The notes under the pieces were generated by a model that saw only the letters and a program-made list of their open reading frames with translations, did no database searches and was not told the origin of the DNA. DNA of 5,179 nucleotides from an uncultured Lachnospiraceae bacterium (GTDB taxonomy: Bacteria > Bacillota > Clostridia > Lachnospirales > Lachnospiraceae), in contig CAKRJM010000147.1 of the NCBI GenBank assembly GCA_934351765.1, positions 1-5,179 of the forward strand, read 5' to 3'. The position numbers were made by a program, and so were the translations under genes. Of the stretch, positions 1-5,179 are shown in pieces. Positions within the stretch are counted from its first letter, which is position 1, and every line of letters begins with the position of its first letter.

Positions 1-17
1 GGGGCAGCCTGTCCTGG

Positions 18-37
18 TGTGGTTCTATTTTACCACA
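18..37 (-). other. Small hairpin after the operon's last gene
   Basis: TGTGGT and ACCACA form a perfect 6-bp inverted repeat around an eight-base AT-rich loop, 10 bp after the stop of the last ABC gene. No T-run follows on the minus strand, so it is not a classic intrinsic terminator. It may protect the 3' end of the transcript, or the true terminator may lie beyond the left edge. Confidence 0.3.
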
Positions 38-47
38 GATATGTCAT

Positions 48-2060
48 TTACTCCAGTTCAAATGCACCGGTATAAAGCTGGTAATACTTGCCCTTCTGGG
101 CAATGAGCTGTTCGTGGTCGCCGCGCTCGATGATCCGTCCATGCTCCAGCACCATGATGGCGTTGGAATTCTTTACGGTGGAAAGCCGGTGGGCGATGAC
201 AAACACGGTACGGCCCTTCATAAGGCTGTCCATGCCCTTCTGAACGATGGCTTCTGTTCTGGTATCGATGCTGGAGGTTGCTTCATCCAGGATCATAACC
301 GGCGGGTCGGCTACGGCTGCCCTCGCAATGGAGAGAAGCTGGCGCTGGCCCTGGGAAAGTCCCTCACCGTTGTCAGTGAGCATCGTATCATAGCCCTGGG
401 GCAGACGGCTGATGAAATCGTCTGCATTGGCAAGCTTCGCTGCCTGGCGCACCTCCTCGTCAGTGGCGTCCAGACGTCCGTAACGGATGTTTTCCATGAC
501 CGTTCCGGTGAACAGGTTCGTATCCTGGAGCACAATTCCGAGGGAACGGCGCAGATCCTGCTTTCTGATCTTGTTGATGTTGATATTGTCATAGCGGATC
601 TTTCCGTCATCGATATCATAAAACCGGTTGATCAGGTTGGTGATGGTGGTCTTTCCGGCTCCTGTGGCGCCGACAAAGGCAATCTTCTGACCCGGCTTTG
701 CATAAAGGCTCACGTTATGGAGCACCGTCTTATTTGGCTCATAACCAAAATCCACATCAAAGAACCGCACATCACCGGTCAGTCTGGTATAGGTGACCTC
801 GCCGGTTTCATGGGGATGCTTCCATGCCCAGATACCGCTCCGCTCCGTTGTTTCTCTGACATACTGCGCGGGGATCTGCTCCGGAAGTCCCTCGCTGCCC
901 TCTCCGGTCTGATAAATTTCACGGTACTGCTCCGGTGCATCCTCCGTCAGACAGATCCTTGTTAAGGTTACATATCCATCATCTGCCTCCGGCTTCTCAT
1001 CGGTCAGAGCAAAGATCCGCTCGGCACCGGCAAGCGCCATGATGATGGCATTGATCTGCATGGACATCTGGTTGATGGGCATGGTGAAGCTTCGGGAAAG
1101 CTGAAGGAAGGATGCAATGGCTCCAAGGGTCAGTCCTCCCACACCGTTGACTGCAAGGAGACCGCCGAACACAGCCAGCAGCACATACTGGAGATTGCCC
1201 AGATTCATGGCAATGGGGCCGAGGGTGTTTGCATAGCCGTTGGCCTTTGCCGCGTTCATGCACAGCTCATCGTTTTTCCGGTCGAATTCTTCCTTTGCCT
1301 CTTCCTCGTGACAGAACACCTTGATGACCTTCTGTCCGTTTATCATCTCCTCGATATAGCCGTTGACCTCACCGAGGGAACGCTGCTGATGGATAAAGAA
1401 GCCGGCACTTTTACCCGCCACCTTTTTTGTAACAAATAACAGGCAGCTGATCGTCACCAGGATAAACAATGTCAGATACACGCTGGTGTAAAGCATGGCG
1501 GCAAACACCATGACAATGGTCATGCAGGAGGACAGAAGCTGGGGAAAGCTCTGGGACACCATCTGCCGCAGGGTATCGATGTCATTGGTATAATGGCTCA
1601 TGACATCGCCAAAGGTATGGGTGTCAAAGTAGCGCACCGGCAGAGTCTGCATGTGGGCGAACATATCGTCACGGATCCGCTTCTGGACACCCTGGGAGAT
1701 GCCTGCCATGAACCAGTTATAAAGGAAGGTGGAGCAGACGCCGATCACATAGATGCCTGCCATGGTAAGGATGGCACGGACCAGTCCGTCAAAGACCGGC
1801 GATGCTTCCAGAAGAAGCGGTTCAATGTACTGATCGATGAGGATCTGGAGGAAGAGGGAGCCTGCCACGTTGGCGATGGTGCTCAGGAAAATGCAGACCA
1901 GTACCGCGGCGAACAGTGCCTTGTTTTCTCCGGCAATGTAGGCAAAGAGCCTTTTGGCCGTTCCCCAGTTAAGCTTCATGCCCTTCGGTGCCGCGCCGGG
2001 CTTCCTGCCGCCGTGTCCCGGCATTTTTGCTTCTCGTACGGCTTCTTTCTTATTTTCCAT
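48..2060 (-). CDS. ABC exporter half-transporter, consensus-site subunit of a heterodimeric (BmrD/LmrD/TM288-like) exporter
   Basis: This is a fused membrane domain plus ATPase of 670 residues, predicted to pair with the product of the gene just upstream and export a drug-like or lipophilic substrate across the cytoplasmic membrane. It has a basic, Gly/Pro-rich N-terminal tail (about 1-38) and six hydrophobic segments (about 49-75, 93-117, 172-194, 195-211, 280-305, 311-335). The nucleotide-binding domain starts near 429. Its Walker A is GATGAGKTT (464-472), the Q-loop Gln is 512, Walker B is VMILDEA with the catalytic Glu at 593, the D-loop is SSID, and the switch His is 624. The signature is LSQGQ (568-572) instead of LSGGQ, as in the TM288-type partner of asymmetric exporters. 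A linker of about 75 residues (354-428) makes it longer than a usual 580-600-residue half-transporter. I chose the start at 2060 (MENKK) over an in-frame ATG at 2090 because AAAGGAGG lies 8 nt upstream. It overlaps the upstream gene by 11 bp, which suggests coupled translation. The family call is secure and the substrate is unknown. Confidence 0.95.
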   Translation of the reverse strand: MENKKEAVREAKMPGHGGRKPGAAPKGMKLNWGTAKRLFAYIAGENKALFAAVLVCIFLSTIANVAGSLFLQILIDQYIEPLLLEASPVFDGLVRAILTMAGIYVIGVCSTFLYNWFMAGISQGVQKRIRDDMFAHMQTLPVRYFDTHTFGDVMSHYTNDIDTLRQMVSQSFPQLLSSCMTIVMVFAAMLYTSVYLTLFILVTISCLLFVTKKVAGKSAGFFIHQQRSLGEVNGYIEEMINGQKVIKVFCHEEEAKEEFDRKNDELCMNAAKANGYANTLGPIAMNLGNLQYVLLAVFGGLLAVNGVGGLTLGAIASFLQLSRSFTMPINQMSMQINAIIMALAGAERIFALTDEKPEADDGYVTLTRICLTEDAPEQYREIYQTGEGSEGLPEQIPAQYVRETTERSGIWAWKHPHETGEVTYTRLTGDVRFFDVDFGYEPNKTVLHNVSLYAKPGQKIAFVGATGAGKTTITNLINRFYDIDDGKIRYDNININKIRKQDLRRSLGIVLQDTNLFTGTVMENIRYGRLDATDEEVRQAAKLANADDFISRLPQGYDTMLTDNGEGLSQGQRQLLSIARAAVADPPVMILDEATSSIDTRTEAIVQKGMDSLMKGRTVFVIAHRLSTVKNSNAIMVLEHGRIIERGDHEQLIAQKGKYYQLYTGAFELE

Positions 2061-3801
2061 TCCGGCTTCCTCCTTTCGTCTGAGATTCATAAACTTCCCG
2101 GTAAATCTCGTTGGTCTTTAACAGCTCCTCCGGCGTTCCGAAGCCGCAGACACGGCCGCTGTCCAGAACAATGACCTTATCGGCATCCTCCACGGAGGAG
2201 ATCCGCTGAGCAATGATGAACTTTGTGGTATCGGGGATCTCTTCCCGAAATGCCTTTCGGATCATGGCATCTGTTGCCGTATCCACCGCACTGGTGGAAT
2301 CATCCAGGATCAGGATCTTCGGCTTCTTTAATAAGGCCCGGGCAATGCAGAGGCGCTGGCGCTGGCCGCCGGACACATTGGAACCGCCCTGCTCGATGTA
2401 GGTGTCATACCCGTCGGGGAACTCGCGGATAAAGCCATCCGCCTGAGCAAGCTCACATGCATGGACAAGCTCCCCGTCCGAGGCCTCCGGATTGCCCCAC
2501 CGCAGATTTTCTTTGATCGTTCCGGAGAACAGCACGTTCTTCTGGAGCACCATTGCTACCTGATTTCGCAGCACCTCCAGGTCATAGTCGCGCACATTTC
2601 GTCCGCCGACCAGCACCTGTCCGCAGGTGGCGTCATACAGTCTTGGAATGAGCTGCACCAGGGAGCTCTTGGACGAACCGGTTCCGCCGATGATCCCCAC
2701 CGTCTCTCCTGACTGAATGGAAAGATTGATCCCTGACAGGCACAGCTTGTTCTTATCACCGGCATAACTGAAATCCACATGGTCGAAAACCACGGAGCCG
2801 TCAGCCACCTCCATAACCGGAGAGGCCGGATTCTTGATATCGCTCTCTTCCTCCAGGATCTCCACGATACGCTCCGCGGAGGCTCTGGAAATGATGATCA
2901 TGACAAACACATTGGACAGCATCATCAGGCTCATGAGGATCTGCATGGTATAAGAGAACATGCTCATAAGCTGACCGGTGGTCATACCGCCTGCCATTCC
3001 ATGGCTGCCGATAATGAGACGGGCACCGATCCAGGAGATTAAGAGCATACAGGTATAAACAGCCACCTGCATCAGTGGCATGTTAAATGCTACGATGTGC
3101 TCTGCCTTTTTGAAATCCTTATAGATGCTGTCGGATACCTTTCCGAACTTTTCGTTTTCATGATCCTCACGGACGAAGGATTTCACCACGCGGATCCCGT
3201 GAAGATTCTCCTGTACAACGATGTTCAGCTTATCGTAGGTTTTGAATACCCGCTCGAACAGCGGATGTGCATGAGTCACGATCAGGTACAGTCCCAGTGC
3301 CAGCACGGGGATCACACAAAGGTAGATCAGCGCCAGCTGAGCACTTACCGTAAAGGACATGATCAGCGCAAAGACCAGCAGGATCGGCGCACGGACCGCC
3401 ATGCGGACGATCATCTGAAACGCGTTCTGTACGTTAGTCACATCCGTTGTCATTCTGGTCACAATACTTGCCGTTGAAAACTTATCAATGTTGCCAAAGG
3501 AATATTCCTGTACCTTATAGTACATGTCATGGCGCAGGTTTCCGGCAAATCCGGCAGACGCCTTCGCAGCAAACCGCGCCGCAAGGACTCCGAAGCTCAG
3601 AGAGATCATGCAGCACACCGCCAGGATCAGCCCATAGCGCAGGATTGCCGGCATAGAACCTTTGTCAATTCCGCTGTCGATGAGCCTCGCCATAAACAGA
3701 GGGATCACCACCTCCATGAAGCCCTCTCCGACAATGAAAAGCGGGGCTAAAATGGAATCCCGTTTGTACTGTCTGATACAGGATGCAAGTTTCTTAATCA
3801 T
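2050..3801 (-). CDS. ABC exporter half-transporter, degenerate-site subunit of a heterodimeric (BmrC/LmrC/TM287-like) exporter
   Basis: This protein of 583 residues is a membrane domain fused to an ATPase, the usual length for a type IV (B-family) half-exporter. Hydrophobic segments lie at about 17-41, 52-76, 131-153, 155-175, 240-265 and 276-303. In the ATPase, Walker A is GGTGSSKSS (372-380), with Ser377 where the GxGK glycine normally stands. The Q-loop Gln is 420 and the signature is an intact VSGGQ (476-480). Walker B reads ILILDD, so Asp501 replaces the catalytic Glu, and Gln532 replaces the switch His (IAQR, not IAHR). In the family these changes mark the subunit that supplies the Walker motifs of the degenerate ATP site, while its good signature serves the partner's competent site. 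The start at 3801 follows AGAGGTGA about 5 nt away. It lies 14 bp after the MarR gene and overlaps the partner gene, so all three are probably co-transcribed and MarR-controlled. It is unlikely to work alone; multidrug export is the usual role but is not proven here. Confidence 0.95.
   Translation of the reverse strand: MIKKLASCIRQYKRDSILAPLFIVGEGFMEVVIPLFMARLIDSGIDKGSMPAILRYGLILAVCCMISLSFGVLAARFAAKASAGFAGNLRHDMYYKVQEYSFGNIDKFSTASIVTRMTTDVTNVQNAFQMIVRMAVRAPILLVFALIMSFTVSAQLALIYLCVIPVLALGLYLIVTHAHPLFERVFKTYDKLNIVVQENLHGIRVVKSFVREDHENEKFGKVSDSIYKDFKKAEHIVAFNMPLMQVAVYTCMLLISWIGARLIIGSHGMAGGMTTGQLMSMFSYTMQILMSLMMLSNVFVMIIISRASAERIVEILEEESDIKNPASPVMEVADGSVVFDHVDFSYAGDKNKLCLSGINLSIQSGETVGIIGGTGSSKSSLVQLIPRLYDATCGQVLVGGRNVRDYDLEVLRNQVAMVLQKNVLFSGTIKENLRWGNPEASDGELVHACELAQADGFIREFPDGYDTYIEQGGSNVSGGQRQRLCIARALLKKPKILILDDSTSAVDTATDAMIRKAFREEIPDTTKFIIAQRISSVEDADKVIVLDSGRVCGFGTPEELLKTNEIYREVYESQTKGGSRNGK
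2069..2076 (-). promoter_or_regulatory. Ribosome binding site that fixes the start of the second ABC gene
   Basis: AAAGGAGG lies inside the last codons of the upstream ABC gene, 8 nt before the ATG at 2060. It is a near-perfect Shine-Dalgarno match. Because it is placed for the ATG at 2060, the in-frame ATG at 2090 is probably not used. Ribosomes finishing the upstream gene at 2050 pass over this site, so translation of the two subunits is likely coupled. Confidence 0.85.
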
Positions 3802-3815
3802 ACGGTCACCTCTTC

Positions 3816-4277
3816 CTAGTTCTCACAGTGTTCTGTCCGGAGATTGTTCCGGATCTTTTCCAGTAAACAGCTTAAGGTCTCGATTTCCTCCGGAGACAGA
3901 TCCCTGGAGATCTGCCGTTCCATGGAATCGATCTCGCTTTCTACCGAAGCATGAATGGAGACTGCCTTTTCTGTCATAATGATCCGCTTGAGCCTGGCGT
4001 CATAGGACACCGGTTCCCGATAGATCAGCCCGTTTTTCTCCATAAGCTGCAGTAATCCCGTAGCCGTCGACCGGCGGATATCAAACCGTTTTTCGATGTC
4101 TTTCTGGAAAACCTCTTCCTCCCGGTGTTCATATAAAAACCGCAGGATCCAGGCGTGCATGCCTGTCATCTCGTTGGCATATTCCATGGATGACATGGAT
4201 GCGATATAGCGATGGATCCGCTTGGAGGTCCGGTTGATCTCCAGACCGATGTGTCTTACCTCTTTCTCTTCTGACAT
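3816..4277 (-). CDS. MarR-family transcriptional regulator, probable autorepressor of the exporter operon
   Basis: This protein of 153 residues, typical MarR length, is a predicted dimeric winged-helix DNA-binding protein. N-terminal and C-terminal helices (about 5-35 and 108-147) would form the dimer interface. The helix-turn-helix covers about 55-85, with a likely recognition helix around RRSTATGLLQLMEKNGLI. The wing follows, with the characteristic D-x-R pair (Asp93, Arg95) in SYDARLKRIIMT. The start at 4277 has GGAGGGG just upstream with short spacing. It is the first gene of an operon with the two ABC genes, 14 bp apart. A strong promoter and two tandem palindromes precede it (see 4291-4319), which fits direct autorepression relieved by a ligand. 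The effector cannot be read from sequence. Two cysteines (137 and 151) lie near the C-terminus, but there is no N-terminal sensing cysteine like that of OhrR, so redox sensing is only a weak possibility. The family call is firm; the regulatory target is inferred from position. Confidence 0.93.
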   Translation of the reverse strand: MSEEKEVRHIGLEINRTSKRIHRYIASMSSMEYANEMTGMHAWILRFLYEHREEEVFQKDIEKRFDIRRSTATGLLQLMEKNGLIYREPVSYDARLKRIIMTEKAVSIHASVESEIDSMERQISRDLSPEEIETLSCLLEKIRNNLRTEHCEN

Positions 4278-4290
4278 AGCCCCTCCATTT

Positions 4291-4319
4291 GTTCGAGTCC
4301 TAACAGTTCGACTCCGAAC
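4291..4319. promoter_or_regulatory. Probable tandem MarR operator (two 14-bp palindromes)
   Basis: Read on the minus strand, GTTCGGAGTCGAAC (4319-4306) and GTTAGGACTCGAAC (4304-4291) are separated by one base. They match at 12 of 14 positions. The first has perfect 5-bp arms (GTTCG/CGAAC); the second has one arm mismatch. Centres are 15 bp apart, about one and a half helical turns. The pair starts one base after the -10 box and ends 13 bp before the marR ATG, so a bound repressor would cover the transcription start. That the MarR protein binds here is inferred from location and symmetry. Confidence 0.75.
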
Positions 4320-4348
4320 ATTCTAGCACCGGGGAGGAGCAATGTCAA
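4320..4348 (-). promoter_or_regulatory. Sigma-A-type promoter of the marR-ABC operon
   Basis: A perfect -35 box TTGACA (4348-4343) and a -10 box TAGAAT (4325-4320, one mismatch to TATAAT) are separated by exactly 17 bp. Transcription would begin around 4313, inside the first palindrome, giving a 5' leader of roughly 35 nt. This is the strongest promoter-like match I found in the window, consistent with a gene set that is strongly expressed once the repressor leaves. Confidence 0.85.
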
Positions 4349-4361
4349 GGATGAATTTTTA

Positions 4362-4391
4362 TTGACAGGATATACGCCGGAGCTGTCTAAT
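4362..4391 (+). promoter_or_regulatory. Possible divergent promoter facing right
   Basis: On the plus strand a perfect TTGACA (4362-4367) is followed after 18 bp by TCTAAT (4386-4391, one mismatch to TATAAT). It is back to back with the operon promoter, and the two -35 boxes form an inverted repeat with a 13-bp centre. There is no credible plus-strand gene downstream, so if active it would make RNA antisense to the SpmB-like gene. It may be chance; I hold it weakly. Confidence 0.3.
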
Positions 4392-4421
4392 TCTGCAATA
4401 AAATCACTTCTGGCGGCTGGT

Positions 4422-4946
4422 TTATCCGCACAGGTAATGAGCCATGATGACTGCTCCGGCAGCTCCGACAAGGGTGGCAGTCAGTGCCCCTGCCAGGGTG
4501 TATCTGGTTTTTGTAACTTTTATGCTCATGAAGTAAAGGCTCATAGTATAGAATACCGTTTCGGTACAGCTAAGAAGCAGCGAAACCATCATACCGGCCA
4601 GGGAATCGGGACCGTTTTCCCGAAATACATCCATGGCAAGGCCGGTGGCGGCTGAGGAGGAGAACAGCTTCACAAAAAAGACGGGCAGCACCTGGGAGGG
4701 CAAAATGGATTCTGGGATCAGCTTTCCCACGGTCTTTCCCAGGGCTTCCAGAAATCCGGACGCACGCAGGAGGCCGGTGGCGGCCATGAGTCCGCAAAGC
4801 GTCGGCGCGATCTCAGCCGCTGTCCGAAGTCCTTTTTTCGCGCCGCGGATAAAGTCCTCAAACACCGGTCGTCCTGCCCGCAGCCCGAACAGCACCACGG
4901 CCAGTGTCACAAGAGGGATCATGAGCTGGGAGATCCGGATCATCAT
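4422..4946 (-). CDS. spmB: SpmB-like spore maturation protein (nucleoside recognition/Gate domain membrane protein)
   Basis: This membrane protein of 174 residues, close to the length of B. subtilis SpmB (178, from memory), lies in the SpmA/SpmB family, whose members are needed for proper spore core dehydration; the molecular function is unresolved. Hydrophobic segments occur near the N-terminus (MIPLVTLAVVLFGLRAG), in the middle (IAPTLCGLMAATGLL and VLPVFFVKLF) and at the C-terminus (TLAGALTATLVGAAGAVIMA). Family-like features are the F-x-x-G-x-K-x-G stretch after the first helix, the LP...SSSAATGL region, GPDS, and a T-E-T-x-F-Y-T-M motif. I placed the start at 4946 because GGGGGAG ends 7 nt upstream; an ATG at 4943 is a possible alternative, and one at 4964 would add six residues but lies inside a hairpin. 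The 31 residues visible upstream do not look like SpmA. No clear terminator follows it before the marR promoter. The link to sporulation is from the family, not from context here. Confidence 0.85.
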   Translation of the reverse strand: MMIRISQLMIPLVTLAVVLFGLRAGRPVFEDFIRGAKKGLRTAAEIAPTLCGLMAATGLLRASGFLEALGKTVGKLIPESILPSQVLPVFFVKLFSSSAATGLAMDVFRENGPDSLAGMMVSLLLSCTETVFYTMSLYFMSIKVTKTRYTLAGALTATLVGAAGAVIMAHYLCG

Positions 4947-4952
4947 AATAAA

Positions 4953-4990
4953 ACTCCCCCGCATATCATCTTCATAATATACGGGGAAGT
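4953..4990 (-). promoter_or_regulatory. 16-bp hairpin holding the spmB ribosome binding site (attenuator, terminator or translational switch)
   Basis: On the minus strand, bases 4990-4975 pair without interruption with 4968-4953 around a six-base loop (TGAAGA, 4974-4969). The stem has three G-U pairs, which become A-C mismatches on the other strand, so it is built for the minus-strand RNA. The outer part is GC-rich (CCCCG/CGGGG). The 3' arm contains GGGGGAG (4960-4954), the ribosome binding site of the SpmB-like gene, and is followed by TTTTATT. It could terminate transcription from upstream, hide the ribosome binding site, or do both. The structure is seen; the function is inferred. Confidence 0.7.
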
Positions 4991-4994
4991 CCTG

Positions 4995-5012
4995 GATTCT
5001 ATTCTGAGAATC
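4995..5012 (-). other. Small inverted repeat in the spmB leader
   Basis: GATTCT and AGAATC form a perfect 6-bp inverted repeat around a six-base loop (CAGAAT on the minus strand). It is AT-rich and not followed by a T-run on the minus strand, so it is not a convincing terminator. It sits 4 bp upstream of the larger hairpin and may be part of the same structured leader. Confidence 0.35.
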
Positions 5013-5018
5013 AAAACT

Positions 5019-5039
5019 AAATCCGCTTCTTCCGGATCT
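5019..5039 (-). terminator. Weak candidate terminator of the upstream gene
   Basis: On the minus strand AGATCCG (5039-5033) pairs with CGGATTT (5025-5019) around GAAGAAG, giving 7 bp with one G-U pair, and is followed by AGTTTTGATT. It begins about 45 nt after the stop of the upstream gene. On the plus strand the same arms are followed by a TTTTT run (5041-5045), so either direction is possible. The stem is short and termination efficiency is doubtful. Confidence 0.35.
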
Positions 5040-5040
5040 G

Positions 5041-5108
5041 TTTTTATCTCTGAGTTTTACGATATACTTTTGATTGCTGAATTTTACGATATACTTTTGA
5101 TCGCTGCC
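5041..5108. repeat. 27-bp tandem repeat spanning a stop codon
   Basis: Two adjacent 27-bp units, 5055-5081 and 5082-5108, share TTTTACGATATACTTTTGAT and then GCTG after one variable base (24 of the first 25 positions match). A degraded half-unit at 5041-5052 keeps the same 27-bp register (10 of 12 positions match the corresponding part of the unit at 5082-5108). On the minus strand the unit contains the end of the upstream gene, including its stop codon, so the stop is present twice in the same frame (5084-5086 and 5057-5059). Confidence 0.85.
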
Positions 5109-5179
5109 TGCTCGATGGCAAGTCCTTCTTTGTAGTGCTCCATGAATACTGCGAAGCCCTTTACATCCTCCGGATCGGG
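5084..5179 (-). CDS. C-terminal end of an unidentified protein (partial, runs off the right edge)
   Basis: An open frame enters from the right edge and ends at TAA (5086-5084), giving 31 residues, starting [20 protein letters not shown] and ending in IKSIS. It is soluble-looking, with an amphipathic helix. The start PDPEDV followed by an aromatic residue and a helix reminds me of the C-termini of FGGY-family sugar kinases, but this is a resemblance from memory on too little sequence to assign. The spacing to the SpmB-like gene is 137 bp. The last codons are duplicated in the adjacent tandem repeat. It does not resemble the end of SpmA, which often neighbours spmB. Confidence 0.6.
   Translation of the reverse strand, partial: PDPEDVKGFAVFMEHYKEGLAIEQAAIKSIS

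Noticed and set aside
114..965. Long plus-strand open frame (283 codons) opposite the second ABC gene
   Set aside because: It lies wholly antisense to the ATPase and linker part of a well-supported ABC protein whose Walker, signature and switch motifs are all readable on the minus strand. It shows no family features and is what codon bias on the opposite strand tends to produce.
1593..2174. Plus-strand open frame of 193 codons across the junction of the two ABC genes
   Set aside because: It is antisense to both transporter genes, has no recognisable domain and reads as low-complexity charged sequence typical of a shadow frame.
4278..4421. Intrinsic terminator after the SpmB-like gene
   Set aside because: I looked for a stem plus T-run on the minus strand and found only a weak GCCG/CGGC pairing with a long loop. 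The region is better explained by the promoter and operator.
4947..4964. Upstream ATG at 4964 as the spmB start
   Set aside because: It lies inside the hairpin stem with no Shine-Dalgarno sequence before it. The ATG at 4946 has GGGGGAG at ideal distance, and the residues gained (MRGSFI) are just the translated ribosome binding site.
4633..4977. Plus-strand open frame of 114 codons opposite the SpmB-like gene
   Set aside because: The minus-strand frame has coherent membrane segments and family motifs. The plus-strand frame has none and ends within the leader hairpin.
5055..5108. CRISPR-like or phage attachment repeat
   Set aside because: There are only two full units directly abutting with no spacers, and the unit is part of the upstream gene's own end. 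No integrase, tRNA or cas gene is in view, so simple tandem duplication explains it.

Overview
The window looks like chromosomal DNA of a spore-forming Firmicute, most probably class Clostridia and plausibly Lachnospiraceae. This is inferred from three things: a SpmB-type spore maturation gene, strong GGAGG-type ribosome binding sites, and the style of the ABC exporter pair. No 16S or other taxonomic marker is present, so the placement is inference. Every gene I can support is on the minus strand, so transcription runs from high to low coordinates.

Layout in transcription order: (1) 5084-5179, the last 31 codons of a gene that enters from the right edge and that I cannot identify firmly. (2) 4947-5083, a structured intergenic leader with a 27-bp tandem repeat across the upstream stop codon, two short hairpins, and a 16-bp hairpin whose 3' arm holds the ribosome binding site of the next gene. 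(3) 4422-4946, a SpmB-like membrane protein. (4) 4278-4421, a control region with a near-consensus sigma-A promoter and a tandem pair of 14-bp palindromes. (5) 3816-4277, a MarR-family regulator. (6) 2050-3801 and (7) 48-2060, two ABC exporter half-transporters. (8) 1-47, a short tail with one small hairpin.

Genes 5 to 7 form one compact operon, with a 14-bp gap and then an 11-bp overlap. The two ABC proteins have complementary deviations. The first (3801-2050) has Asp in place of the Walker B catalytic Glu and Gln in place of the switch His. The second (2060-48) has LSQGQ in place of the LSGGQ signature. Together they predict a heterodimeric exporter with one degenerate and one consensus ATP site, the architecture of BmrC/BmrD, LmrC/LmrD and TM287/288. 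The MarR protein probably represses its own operon from the paired palindromes over the predicted transcription start and releases on binding a toxic or signalling ligand. The substrate cannot be read from sequence.

I see no wholly new multi-gene system. The points most worth following are the hairpin that buries the spmB ribosome binding site, the tandem MarR operator, and the repeat that duplicates a stop codon.
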